A DNA stretch of 47,307 nt from an uncultured Alphaproteobacteria bacterium (GCA_905234465.1 CAJOHU010000003.1:1-47307), one strand, 5' to 3'. Positions 26,659 through 33,582 are shown, numbered from the stretch's first letter. Numbers and translations: made by a program. The notes: a model not told the origin generated them from the sequence alone.

Positions 26659-27483
26659 ATGACACAATCGACAAGTATAAAATTATTCGAAGACAAAAAC
26701 ATCCGGACACTTTGGGATGAAGACCAAGAACAATGGTATTTTTCGGTTGTGGATGTTATCGCTGTTTTGACCGATAGTGCTAACCCTAGGCATTATTGGA
26801 ACGTATTGAAAGGCAGATTAAAAGAAGAAGGTAACCAGTCGGTCACAAATTGTGACCAACTGAAATTTCAAGCGGCAGACGGTAAATACTACCTGCAAGA
26901 TGCGGCAACGGCGGAACAATTATTGCGTTTGATTCAATCAATCCCAAGTAAGAAAGCAGAACCATTTAAGTTATGGTTGGCACGTGTCGGTTCTGAAAGA
27001 TTAGATGAAATCGCAGATCCAGAATTGGCAATCAATCGTGCGCTGGAAACTTATGCGCGCAAAGGGTATTCGCTGGATTGGATAAATCAACGGTTGAAAA
27101 CGATTGAAGTCCGCAAACTGATGACCGATGAATGGGACAAAGGTGGCATCAAGAAAGGTCTGGAATATGCAATTTTAACGGACGAGATTTACAAAGGTTG
27201 GGCTGGCATGAATAGTCGCGAATATAAAAAGTTAAAAGGTTTGCACAAAGAAAACCTGCGCGACAATATGAGCAATCTTGAACTGGTGCTTAACATGCTG
27301 GCGGAGGCAACAACCACAGAAATCGCGAAGAAGGAAAAACCGCAGGGATTATCTGCGAACATTCGTGTTGCACGCGAGGGTGCAAGCGTTGCCGGCGATG
27401 CCCGCAAGAAAATAGAAGCCAAGACCGGTAAACCAGTTTTGACCGGTCGCAATGCGAAAAGCTTAAAAAAGATAACAAAATAA
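26659..27483 (+). CDS. BRO-N / DinD-like antirepressor-type protein
   Basis: The 274-residue protein starts with a BRO-N domain (IRTLWDEDQEQWYFSVVDVI, RHYWNVLKGRLKEEG, FKLWLARVGSERLDEI). The region YARKGYSLDWINQRLKTIEVRKLMT and a helical C-terminal half (LEYAILTDEIYKGWAGMNSREYKKLKGLHKENLRDNMSNLELVLNMLAE, residues about 165-215) resemble DinD-like phage proteins. Such proteins act as antirepressors or DNA-damage-responsive regulators in phages. AAAGGA precedes the ATG at 26659; the longer frame from 26626 lacks a site. It may control the switch between integrated and replicating states of the element. Confidence 0.82.
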   Translation: MTQSTSIKLFEDKNIRTLWDEDQEQWYFSVVDVIAVLTDSANPRHYWNVLKGRLKEEGNQSVTNCDQLKFQAADGKYYLQDAATAEQLLRLIQSIPSKKAEPFKLWLARVGSERLDEIADPELAINRALETYARKGYSLDWINQRLKTIEVRKLMTDEWDKGGIKKGLEYAILTDEIYKGWAGMNSREYKKLKGLHKENLRDNMSNLELVLNMLAEATTTEIAKKEKPQGLSANIRVAREGASVAGDARKKIEAKTGKPVLTGRNAKSLKKITK

Positions 27484-27507
27484 ATTTCATCATTTTATTG
27501 CTTTTTC

Positions 27508-27535
27508 TTGATTTTTACGGATTATGCGGTATTGT
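27508..27535 (+). promoter_or_regulatory. Promoter abutting the next start codon
   Basis: TTGATT (27508-27513) and TATTGT (27530-27535), spacer 16. The ATG at 27542 is only six bases from the -10 box, so the transcript would start at or next to the start codon. Confidence 0.5.
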
Positions 27536-27541
27536 TTATGT

Positions 27542-28003
27542 ATGAAAAATAATAATCCGCGTATTATTCATGAACGTTTTGATGCAGAATTTGCAGACAA
27601 TACGAAATGGACACGTGCACGCGTCGAAGTAAAAATTGGCTCTGCTGTCATCTTTGCTTTACGGATGGATAAGAACAATACAACATGGCAACAAATGTTA
27701 GCGTCATGGCCAAAGGATTGTTCGATACGATATGAATGGTTTGAATCTGTTATTGCGGATATTAAATTGAACCCAATTATGTGCGGTTGTGATGACACAT
27801 ATGAAAATTTATATAATGTTTTAGTACATTGGTTAGAATCTGTGGACAGTGTCAAGAATCGAAAATTGTTGATTTTGCACTCATGCAGTTTATCAATGAC
27901 TAAAGTCGGGAAATTGACAGGATTGTCGCGTCAGACTGCAAGTCGTCGTTACACTAATGCTCTGGATGCACTGGTTTGGAGCTTGAATCATCCAAAAGAC
28001 TAA
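27542..28003 (+). CDS. Hypothetical protein with C-terminal helix-turn-helix
   Basis: The 153-residue protein ends with a convincing helix-turn-helix (SMTKVGKLTGLSRQTASRRYTNALDALVW), written here as residues about 120-148. The N-terminal half (RARVEVKIGSAVIFALRMDK, TWQQMLASWPKDCSIRYEWF) resembles DUF6362-like phage proteins as far as I remember. Length and position fit a phage transcription regulator. No ribosome site is visible, in keeping with a possibly leaderless message from the promoter that abuts the start. An alternative start is 18 bases upstream. Confidence 0.6.
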   Translation: MKNNNPRIIHERFDAEFADNTKWTRARVEVKIGSAVIFALRMDKNNTTWQQMLASWPKDCSIRYEWFESVIADIKLNPIMCGCDDTYENLYNVLVHWLESVDSVKNRKLLILHSCSLSMTKVGKLTGLSRQTASRRYTNALDALVWSLNHPKD

Positions 28004-28088
28004 CTAACAACTTAAATCATGAGTTGTCGCATATTTGTGCGCAATCAAAAGCCATCAAAAACAATACATATACTGTTTTGTCGCAAAA

Positions 28089-28116
28089 GCGTGCATTGCG
28101 CACGCGTATTTTTTAT
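28089..28116 (+). terminator. Intrinsic terminator
   Basis: GCGTGC-ATTGC-GCACGC hairpin (28089-28105) followed by GTATTTTTTAT. It separates the helix-turn-helix gene from the AlpA-like gene. Otherwise the 160 bases between them look empty. Confidence 0.65.
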
Positions 28117-28166
28117 GCATATTTTTGTATATAGACACATCAGAACACGAACCAAAAGGACAAATC

Positions 28167-28379
28167 ATGACAACAATATTATCCAAAGACGAATATATGA
28201 CCGAACGTGCGCTGGCTGAAATGTGGGGATTGAAACGCAATACTTTACAAAAATGGCGTTCGTTAGGTGTTGGACCAAAATTTCTAAAACGTGTCGGACG
28301 CATCGTATACCGGAAACAAGATATAGCCGAATTTGAACAAAACAATATATTCCAACGTACTACAAGCGACAAACGATAG
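28167..28379 (+). CDS. AlpA/excisionase-like helix-turn-helix protein
   Basis: The 70-residue protein is a MerR-type winged helix of the HTH_17 group: LSKDEYMTERALAEMWGLKR, NTLQKWRSLGVGPKFLKRVG, RIVYRKQDIAEFEQ. Such proteins act as excisionases or as AlpA-type activators of integrase and replication genes in satellites and prophages. AAAAGGA sits before the ATG at 28167; a longer frame upstream runs through the terminator and is unlikely. It begins a run of co-directional genes reaching the terminase small subunit. Confidence 0.85.
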   Translation: MTTILSKDEYMTERALAEMWGLKRNTLQKWRSLGVGPKFLKRVGRIVYRKQDIAEFEQNNIFQRTTSDKR

Positions 28380-28388
28380 GAAACTGTT

Positions 28389-28973
28389 ATGAAACGGCTG
28401 GCCAATCCAAAATGGGCACTTTTATTGGAAAATATATCACGCGAAGAACGTGGCGATATATTTATGGCTGTCTTAAGGTATCCAGATTTGGAATGTTCAA
28501 GTGCTGTGTGGCCATTTATAAAAGCCGAATTAGATGAAGACGATATTAAATACAAAGCCAAATGTGAACGACTGGCCACGAACAGATTGGCACGTTGGGG
28601 CGAACAGAATTCATCAGATATCAAACAGACTTTATCAGATATCGGACAGAAATCAGACGCAATAGCAAATAGCAAGACCAACAATACAAATACAATAGAA
28701 CAAAGCAAGGCAATACAAAGTCGTGCAAATGATATACTTCAAAAATTATCAAACTCTTTCAGCCCATTACGCACGCCTAAATATCATATAGATAATGAAT
28801 TTTCATTGCCAGAAATCATTAAAAGGAACCGTGATTTGTTACCAGTATTCAAAGAATTTACACCAGAACAACTGGAAAAAGGACAATTGTCATTGATACG
28901 CAAGTGTATGGGACAAGACAAAACAATGGCACAAATCATAGGATGGATAAGGAATGAAGGAAAATTCACATAA
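28389..28973 (+). CDS. Phage-type DUF6291-like protein, possible replication function
   Basis: The 194-residue protein begins MKRLANPKWALLLENISREE and continues GDIFMAVLRYP...WPFIKAELDEDD, the pattern of DUF6291 proteins found in the replication modules of phages. The middle is a Ser/Asn/Gln-rich linker and the C-terminus is helical (PEQLEKGQLSLIRKCMG, AQIIGWIRNEGKFT). It overlaps nothing and starts ten bases after the AlpA-like gene, with AGGA upstream. No primase or helicase motif is visible. Its role in replication is inferred from the family and from its place in front of the terminase gene. Confidence 0.6.
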   Translation: MKRLANPKWALLLENISREERGDIFMAVLRYPDLECSSAVWPFIKAELDEDDIKYKAKCERLATNRLARWGEQNSSDIKQTLSDIGQKSDAIANSKTNNTNTIEQSKAIQSRANDILQKLSNSFSPLRTPKYHIDNEFSLPEIIKRNRDLLPVFKEFTPEQLEKGQLSLIRKCMGQDKTMAQIIGWIRNEGKFT

Positions 28974-29087
28974 GTAAAAGGTACTGTGACGACCTTTCGT
29001 ACTGAGGGTAACGGCGAGCGCGGCATTTGCCTAGCGACAGAAACAAAAAAACGGTGAACGGTGAACACAAAACAAAAAGGAGCAACA
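28974..29087 (+). other. GC-rich non-coding patch upstream of the terminase gene (candidate cos/pac)
   Basis: About 110 bases without a gene. The part 28981-29040 is 35/60 G+C, in contrast with its AT-rich surroundings, and contains GTACTG twice and CGGCGAGCGCGGC. It is followed by a perfect tandem repeat of CGGTGAA (29052-29065). Its place directly before a Nu1-like gene is where cos sites lie in lambda-like phages. No experiment supports it. Confidence 0.4.
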
Positions 29088-29564
29088 ATGTTATTATCAA
29101 GAAGAGAATATGCAGCACATCGTGGGGTTGCGGTATCAGCAGTCCAAAAGGCGATTGAAACGGGACGAATAACCCTGACGGACGGAAAGATAGATCCGGA
29201 AAAAGCAGATAAAGAATGGGCAGAAAATACTAACCCCGTCTATAACAGTCCACGTACAGATGACAGTTCTTCAAATCCTTATCAGAAAAGCAAAATAATG
29301 AAGACGACATACGATGCGATGCTGAAGAAACTGGAATATGAAGAACGAGCAGGAAAGTTAGTCTCTAGAGCACAAGTAGAATCTGATATCTTTGCAGCCT
29401 CTCGGGCTACAAGGGATCATTTACTGATGATTCCGAAGCGTGTTGCGCCACGAATTATCGGTCAAAACAGTATTTCCGAGATCGAATATATTTTGACTAA
29501 GGAAATTACAAACTCATTAACGAGTTTGTGCGACTTATTAACAGGAAAAAATAAAGGAGAATAA
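29088..29564 (+). CDS. Terminase small subunit, Nu1-like
   Basis: The 158-residue protein has an N-terminal winged helix (LLSRREYAAHRGVAVSAVQK, then AIETGRITLTDGKIDPEKAD) and a helical C-terminal region. KKLEYEERAGKLVSRAQVE, SRATRDHLLMIPKRVAPRI and EIEYILTKEITNSLTSLCDL are the pattern of Nu1-type terminase small subunits. These bind the packaging site and recruit the large subunit. No large terminase is encoded in the element, so it would have to use that of a helper phage, a PICI-like strategy. AAAGGAG precedes the ATG at 29088. Confidence 0.85.
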   Translation: MLLSRREYAAHRGVAVSAVQKAIETGRITLTDGKIDPEKADKEWAENTNPVYNSPRTDDSSSNPYQKSKIMKTTYDAMLKKLEYEERAGKLVSRAQVESDIFAASRATRDHLLMIPKRVAPRIIGQNSISEIEYILTKEITNSLTSLCDLLTGKNKGE

Positions 29565-29565
29565 A

Positions 29566-29784
29566 ATGACACCAAACGCAAAAACATCTCTTGAAAAAAC
29601 GATAGCATTTTTAAGAAAAAAATCAACCAAGCTATCTGAAAAAGCCGCACTTGAGATGATGGGAAAGTCCGAGTATGAAATGCGCATAATTTGGGACAGA
29701 ATAATGACAGATTTTTGTAATATGGGCATGAAATATTTTATACAAGAATACTGCAAAAATATGCCGAAATCACAGAAACTTTAA
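29566..29784 (+). CDS. Small hypothetical protein after the terminase gene
   Basis: The 72-residue protein has an AAAGGAG site and starts two bases after the terminase stop, so it is translated with it. It is basic and helical (KTSLEKTIAFLRKKSTKLSE, GKSEYEMRIIWDRIMTDFC). I do not recognise it. The position suggests a packaging or helper-interference accessory. Confidence 0.6.
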   Translation: MTPNAKTSLEKTIAFLRKKSTKLSEKAALEMMGKSEYEMRIIWDRIMTDFCNMGMKYFIQEYCKNMPKSQKL

Positions 29785-29848
29785 TAGCATTATTCACTGG
29801 ACTTGTGCACTTTTATTAGCAATGTTGTGTGTAATAAAGGGCGTTAAA

Positions 29849-31060
29849 ATGCGGGCACTTAAATGTCAAAAGTTGGTTTTAACAACAGGATTCCTGAACA
29901 AGCTGAAATCCGACATTGATTTGCAGATAACAGATGCGGCCATACCGGGGTTACAATGCCGGTATTCGGCCGCAACTGACCGCAAAGTGTTCTATTTGGG
30001 GTATCGTGTTCGTGGTTCATATCAACAAAAGCATATGAAACTGGGATCATTGACAGAGTTTAGTTTGAACGAAATTCGTGCTCGTGCGATAAAGACAAAA
30101 CAAGACATCGCCAATGGACTAGATCCACAGGCAGAACAACGTATGCGCATAAAGCAAAACGAAATGCTTGAGGCGCGACGTAAACAAGTCCAGGAATTAA
30201 CCCCAATATTTATGGAAAAACATTGCCGCGAAAACAATCGGGCGAATACTTATAAATCAAATGAAGCTTTGATGCGTTTGTATATAATTCCATATCTTGG
30301 CGATAAATACATTGCAGATATTGATTTGTGCACAATCCAAGACATGTACGACAAAATCAAAAATACAAAAACCGTTGCGGTTGCACTGCATGTTATGCGG
30401 TTATTGTCTACTTTTCTGAATTGGTGCGAAAAATACAATTATCGCCCAATAAATTCAAATCCGTGCCATTTAGTCCAAAAAGCAAAATCCCCAAAGATGA
30501 CCCATACAATCCTGGATATCAATGGCTATAAACGGTTGTTTGATGCGTTGGACGAAGCATATTGCGCTGGGAAATATGCACCACAGGCTATCTTGGCAAT
30601 CAAAACACTTGCACTGACTGGGTGTCGTTGCAGTGAAATAACAGACCTGGAACGGGACGAGTTAGACCTGGAAAACGGGTATCTGCATTTAAACAAACGC
30701 AAAACAGATGCGTTTAATGTGCCACTGGGCGATCCAGCAATAGAAGTTATAAAACAGGCTTTGAGAATTTGTAAAAGTAAACGATATGTATTTCATTCGC
30801 CAATCGACCATACGCGTCCATTAACAGATTTGCGTAAAGCATTCTGGTGGGCATTGGATCGTGCAGGGTTGCCACGAATGCGCATACACGACTTGCGTCA
30901 TTCCTTTGCAACACTGGCAACCAGTATGGGCGAAGATATAAGAATATTAAAAGACGTACTGGGACATACCAAAATCACCACGACAGAAATCTATGCACAT
31001 GCGTCAAGTAATGCCGCACGTCGCACCGCAAACAATGTTGCAAGCATGATAACAGGATAA
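29849..31060 (+). CDS. int: Tyrosine integrase of the element
   Basis: The 403-residue tyrosine recombinase has an N-terminal DUF4102-like arm-binding domain (GLQCRYSAATDRKVFYLGYR, KLGSLTEFSLNEIRARAI), a SAM-like core-binding domain (about 110-200) and the catalytic domain. The active site is visible as R in LTGCRCSEITDL, H-L-R-H in IHDLRHSFATLA, H in LGHTKITTTE and Tyr in EIYAHAS. DUF4102-type integrases commonly use tRNA genes, in agreement with the split tRNA-Arg at the borders. I prefer the ATG at 29849; another lies 27 bases upstream. The gene is the last on this strand before the right end. Confidence 0.95.
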   Translation: MRALKCQKLVLTTGFLNKLKSDIDLQITDAAIPGLQCRYSAATDRKVFYLGYRVRGSYQQKHMKLGSLTEFSLNEIRARAIKTKQDIANGLDPQAEQRMRIKQNEMLEARRKQVQELTPIFMEKHCRENNRANTYKSNEALMRLYIIPYLGDKYIADIDLCTIQDMYDKIKNTKTVAVALHVMRLLSTFLNWCEKYNYRPINSNPCHLVQKAKSPKMTHTILDINGYKRLFDALDEAYCAGKYAPQAILAIKTLALTGCRCSEITDLERDELDLENGYLHLNKRKTDAFNVPLGDPAIEVIKQALRICKSKRYVFHSPIDHTRPLTDLRKAFWWALDRAGLPRMRIHDLRHSFATLATSMGEDIRILKDVLGHTKITTTEIYAHASSNAARRTANNVASMITG

Positions 31061-31098
31061 TTTAATAGAGTTATGTTTTACACGCTAACGGCGACTGA

Positions 31099-31650
31099 TT
31101 ATTTATTACGATCTGGCCACCATTTATCTAACACAGCCAATACATCAACTGTACGTGCATACATATAATCGTCATTGGTGGGATACTTTTCAAATAAACC
31201 ACCATATTCTTTTATGTAAAATTTATCACGAACACTTTCATTTATTGGATTTAATAATAAAGCCACACCACAAAAATTGCGAACAACGCGTTCAAACATT
31301 CTCAATGCATACAACATCAATATTCTACTGTATTTCAGTCCGCTCATATGTTGCTGGCTGCAAAATTTGTTATCTATTGCAAAATGCCCCAGTAACACAC
31401 CCGACAACCATTTGCCCATACCCTTAAATTTTCTTTTACGGATACTATGATTATTTGTATTTTTTATGGAATGCGGTAATAACGTGAAAAAGCCGACGAC
31501 ATTATCATCTTGAAACAAAAAATACGCTTTACAGGCACGCACATCTATGTCTGTTTGTAATTGTTCTTTGTAATATCTGTTGATCTGAGAATCTTTACAC
31601 TCAAACTCTGGAATAGAGTTATTGGGCATCCACGCGACAAACTTTAACAT
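31099..31650 (-). CDS. GNAT-family acetyltransferase, possible toxin
   Basis: The 183-residue protein has the GNAT layout: AYFLFQDDNVVGFFTLLPHS for strands 2-4, then GKWLSGVLLGHFAIDN and a long helix ILMLYALRMFERVVRNF, then GVALLLNPINESVRDKFYIK and FEKYPTNDDYMYART. This is the arrangement of GNAT toxins of the TacT/DUF1778-linked type, which acetylate aminoacyl-tRNA. The start overlaps the small upstream gene by 32 bases, so the two are coupled. The partner does not look like a DUF1778 antitoxin, so a toxin role is inference. Confidence 0.7.
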   Translation of the reverse strand: MLKFVAWMPNNSIPEFECKDSQINRYYKEQLQTDIDVRACKAYFLFQDDNVVGFFTLLPHSIKNTNNHSIRKRKFKGMGKWLSGVLLGHFAIDNKFCSQQHMSGLKYSRILMLYALRMFERVVRNFCGVALLLNPINESVRDKFYIKEYGGLFEKYPTNDDYMYARTVDVLAVLDKWWPDRNK

Positions 31651-31783
31651 TCTCTATGCCCCTAAATATATTCTGTGCGCGTTTAACCATTGTAGCATCA
31701 ACAGGCTTTTTCAGATTACTGAAAAAACTTGCATCAGGTGTACTAACACCCTTAACACCAAAATTATTACGCATATTTTTCAT
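31619..31783 (-). CDS. Small protein overlapping the GNAT gene
   Basis: The 54-residue protein MKNMRNNFGVKGVSTPDASF... is basic and contains FSNLKKPVDATMVKRAQNIF. AAGGGT is well placed before the ATG at 31783; a longer frame has no site. It lies directly upstream of, and overlaps, the GNAT gene, which is the usual place of an antitoxin. I see no ribbon-helix-helix signature, so its role is unknown. Confidence 0.5.
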   Translation of the reverse strand: MKNMRNNFGVKGVSTPDASFFSNLKKPVDATMVKRAQNIFRGIENVKVCRVDAQ

Positions 31784-31950
31784 AGGTTTACCCTTATATC
31801 TGTTTGCACTTTGGCACAAGAAACGTTACGAGTCAAGCAAAGGAATATAAAATTCTCCCTCATCCTTGTCTGCAATTATACCACAAATTGACGCAAAAAT
31901 CAATAGCATTTTATGCTTAACGATTCATTTTAGCACAAGGTTTGAACTTA

Positions 31951-31976
31951 AAAAGCCCCGAACATTCGGGGCTTTT
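31951..31976 (-). terminator. Terminator of the element's tRNA-Arg
   Basis: AAAAGCCCCGA pairs with TCGGGGCTTTT across a four-base loop, ending six bases after the tRNA 3' end when read on the minus strand. The T-tract is present on both strands. The 165 bases between it and the small gene at 31619-31783 hold no gene that I can support. Confidence 0.85.
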
Positions 31977-31981
31977 ATATC

Positions 31982-32058
31982 TGGCGTGCCCAGCAGGATT
32001 CGAACCTGCAACCTATTGCTTAGAAGGCAATTGCTCTATCCAGTTGAGCCATGGGCAC
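31982..32058 (-). tRNA. Complete tRNA-Arg (TCT) carried by the element
   Basis: Acceptor halves GTGCCCA and TGGGCAC pair, discriminator G, CCA encoded. The anticodon arm is ATTGC-CTTCTAA-GCAAT with anticodon TCT. The D-arm (GCTCAACTGGATAGAGC) and T-arm (GCAGGTTCGAATCCTGC) are normal. The T-arm is nearly the same as that of the split chromosomal gene, but the anticodon stem is wholly different. Confidence 0.96.
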
Positions 32059-32112
32059 TTAACTGTTTTTAAGGAATCCAACGCACATATCGTCCAATTC
32101 CTATGTAACATT

Positions 32113-32137
32113 CTATGTAGCAAATATGTAACATTTT
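32113..32137 (+). repeat. Arm-type repeat, right end (25 bp, identical at 17707-17731)
   Basis: Identical to the left-end copy, with TATGTARCA units at 32114-32122 and 32125-32133. A further unit, TATGTAACA, precedes it at 32102-32110. The rest of 32059-32262 has no gene. Confidence 0.75.
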
Positions 32138-32262
32138 ACATCCATTTGCATACATTTCAATCAATCTGTATCCAGTTTTATACAGAACTGATTTTTGCGC
32201 ACATCCGCACAAATCAGGCGTTTATGCATTCAGATCCAAATCTATCCATAAAAATTACGGAT

Positions 32263-32273
32263 GATTAGAAATC
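32263..32273 (-). repeat. Attachment core, right junction (11 bp)
   Basis: Same 11 bases and orientation as 17623-17633, marking the right border of the element. Confidence 0.9.
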
Positions 32274-32302
32274 TGTTGCATTATCCATTGTGCTACGGGC
32301 GC
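32263..32302 (-). pseudogene. 5' part of the split tRNA-Arg(UCU)
   Basis: On the minus strand it reads acceptor GCGCCCG, then TA, the D-arm (GCACAATGGATAATGC) and the 5' anticodon stem ACAGA followed by loop TTTCTAA. After the core GATTTCTAATC the sequence stops matching a tRNA. Pairing with the fragment at 17587-17633 restores all stems, including acceptor GCGCCCG/CGGGCGT and anticodon stem ACAGA/TCTGT. Confidence 0.93.
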
Positions 32303-32379
32303 ACACGTGTACATTATAAACAATTTTTTAAAAAAAACAAGCAGAACCAAAATATCATCGCGCCCCACCGCGCGGCGTT

Positions 32380-33147
32380 TTATTGTGCAGTTGGCATATA
32401 TATGTTTCCATATGGCACATATGGTGTCGCAGCCGACCCTTCTTCCATTTGATAGTTTGTTAATGCCATATTTCCCTTTCCCGCGGCAAAATATACGACA
32501 TATGTGGCATTATCTTGGGTGGTAAATGTAAATTGTTTATTGACGCTGCCGCTACCGCCAGATTGTCGAACCCACATATAGTGTCCCCCGTTTGGATAAA
32601 ACACCGTTCCGTCTGGTTTTACCGCACGAATATAGTAATAATAAGAACCAGTATATACAATCGTAGTAGATAAAGTATATGTTTTGTTATTCTCGGTTGG
32701 TAATATCTTTGCGTCATTATAAGATTCGCCATTAATTGTGACGGCGACATATGTTGAATTATCCATAAAAGAATCATCCAATAAATTCTTGGTTTGTTGT
32801 GCGGTTGGACTGAACACAGAAATTAATAAACAATCATTATCATAGCACTGAAATTCGCTGTTTATCGCATTTTGTACGGCGGCGTTTACTGTTTGTGCGT
32901 CAACCAAAGATTTTGGTTGATTGTCAAATGTTGCCGATGTTGTGTATATGTCTTTTTTGCCGTACGTGCCTTCAACCCCGGTATTGGTTAATACTTGGTT
33001 TGCACCGGTTGTTGTTGCTTCTATTTTCGGTTGCTTTTGTGAAACACCTTCATCCACATAACCCATTGATGTCGGAATATTTTCGCCAACCCCAAATGCC
33101 ACGCCAAAACAAAACATCAGATATAAAGACACCAGAATTTTTTTCAT
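32380..33147 (-). CDS. Secreted YVD-module family protein with a tail-fibre-like C-terminus
   Basis: The 255-residue protein has a signal peptide (MKKILVSLYLMFCFGVAFG). The shared N-terminal module follows (NIPTSMGYVDEGVSQKQPKI, VLTNTGVEGTYGKKDIYTTS, KSLVDAQTVNAAVQNAIN). A different C-terminal domain runs from about residue 105 and ends YQMEEGSAATPYVPYG, a motif seen at the end of phage and surface-protein carbohydrate-binding-like domains. It lies directly downstream of a shorter paralogue in the same orientation, 12 bases away. Its role is unknown; secretion and a variable tip suggest surface exposure. Confidence 0.75.
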   Translation of the reverse strand: MKKILVSLYLMFCFGVAFGVGENIPTSMGYVDEGVSQKQPKIEATTTGANQVLTNTGVEGTYGKKDIYTTSATFDNQPKSLVDAQTVNAAVQNAINSEFQCYDNDCLLISVFSPTAQQTKNLLDDSFMDNSTYVAVTINGESYNDAKILPTENNKTYTLSTTIVYTGSYYYYIRAVKPDGTVFYPNGGHYMWVRQSGGSGSVNKQFTFTTQDNATYVVYFAAGKGNMALTNYQMEEGSAATPYVPYGNIYMPTAQ

Positions 33148-33159
33148 AATATTCCGCCT

Positions 33160-33543
33160 TTATTGTGGTAAATAAGTCCCAGATAATTGATGTATGTCCC
33201 ACAAATAACATTCACCGTCCCGGTATTCGTGGCATGTCACGTGTGCGTTCAAACCGTTCTGTATAGCGGTGTTAACCTGGGCGGCTTCAACCAAAGAATC
33301 TGTTTGGGCGTTATATGTATTACCGCCGCCGGTCTGGTATACGCCTTTGGAACCAACCGTTCCCAATTCGCCGGTATTGGTAATAACGGTTCCATTGGTA
33401 CCGCCACCTATTTTTTGTTGTTTTTGGGAAACTTCGGTATCAACATATTGTTTTGATGCGACAATATTTTCGCCTGTGGCAAGTGCAGCAGACATCCCCA
33501 GCATAACCGCCGTTATCGCGACAAATATGTGTTTATATCTCAT
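33160..33543 (-). CDS. Short secreted YVD-module family protein
   Basis: The 127-residue protein is almost only the family module: signal peptide (MRYKHIFVAITAVMLGMSAALA), then NIVASKQYVDTEVSQKQQKI, VITNTGELGTVGSKGVYQTG, DSLVEAAQVNTAIQNGLNA. A short Cys-containing tail follows (VTCHEYRDGECYLWD). It lacks a large C-terminal domain and so shows the minimal unit of the family. AAGGGG lies before the ATG at 33543. It probably forms an operon with the longer paralogue downstream. Confidence 0.7.
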   Translation of the reverse strand: MRYKHIFVAITAVMLGMSAALATGENIVASKQYVDTEVSQKQQKIGGGTNGTVITNTGELGTVGSKGVYQTGGGNTYNAQTDSLVEAAQVNTAIQNGLNAHVTCHEYRDGECYLWDIHQLSGTYLPQ

Positions 33544-33582
33544 TTTGATATTCCCCTTTCCCTGGATTTCCAATACTTACAT

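Larger units (their letters stand above)
17623..32273. mobile_element. 14.6 kb integrative element, phage-satellite-like, inserted in the tRNA-Arg(UCU) anticodon loop
   Basis: The borders are two 11-bp cores that split a tRNA-Arg gene. Inside are a tyrosine integrase near the right end, arm-type repeats near both ends, an AlpA/excisionase-like regulator, a DUF6291-like protein and a Nu1-like terminase small subunit. A BRO-N protein, defence-type cargo, a serine recombinase and a complete tRNA-Arg(UCU) complete the content. I found no capsid, portal, large terminase or tail genes. That set and size fit a satellite that borrows a helper phage, as PICIs do. Several cargo genes look more AT-rich than the surrounding chromosome (for example 18072-19955). 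It may alternatively be a degraded prophage. Confidence 0.88.

Noticed and set aside
29040..29070. CRISPR-like short repeats
   Set aside because: Only two tandem 7-base units are present, with no spacers and no cas genes in the window.
17707..32137. The 25-bp direct repeat as the true attachment core
   Set aside because: The 11-bp cores outside it split a tRNA into two halves that rejoin perfectly, so the borders are at 17623-17633 and 32263-32273; the 25-bp repeat fits arm-type sites better.
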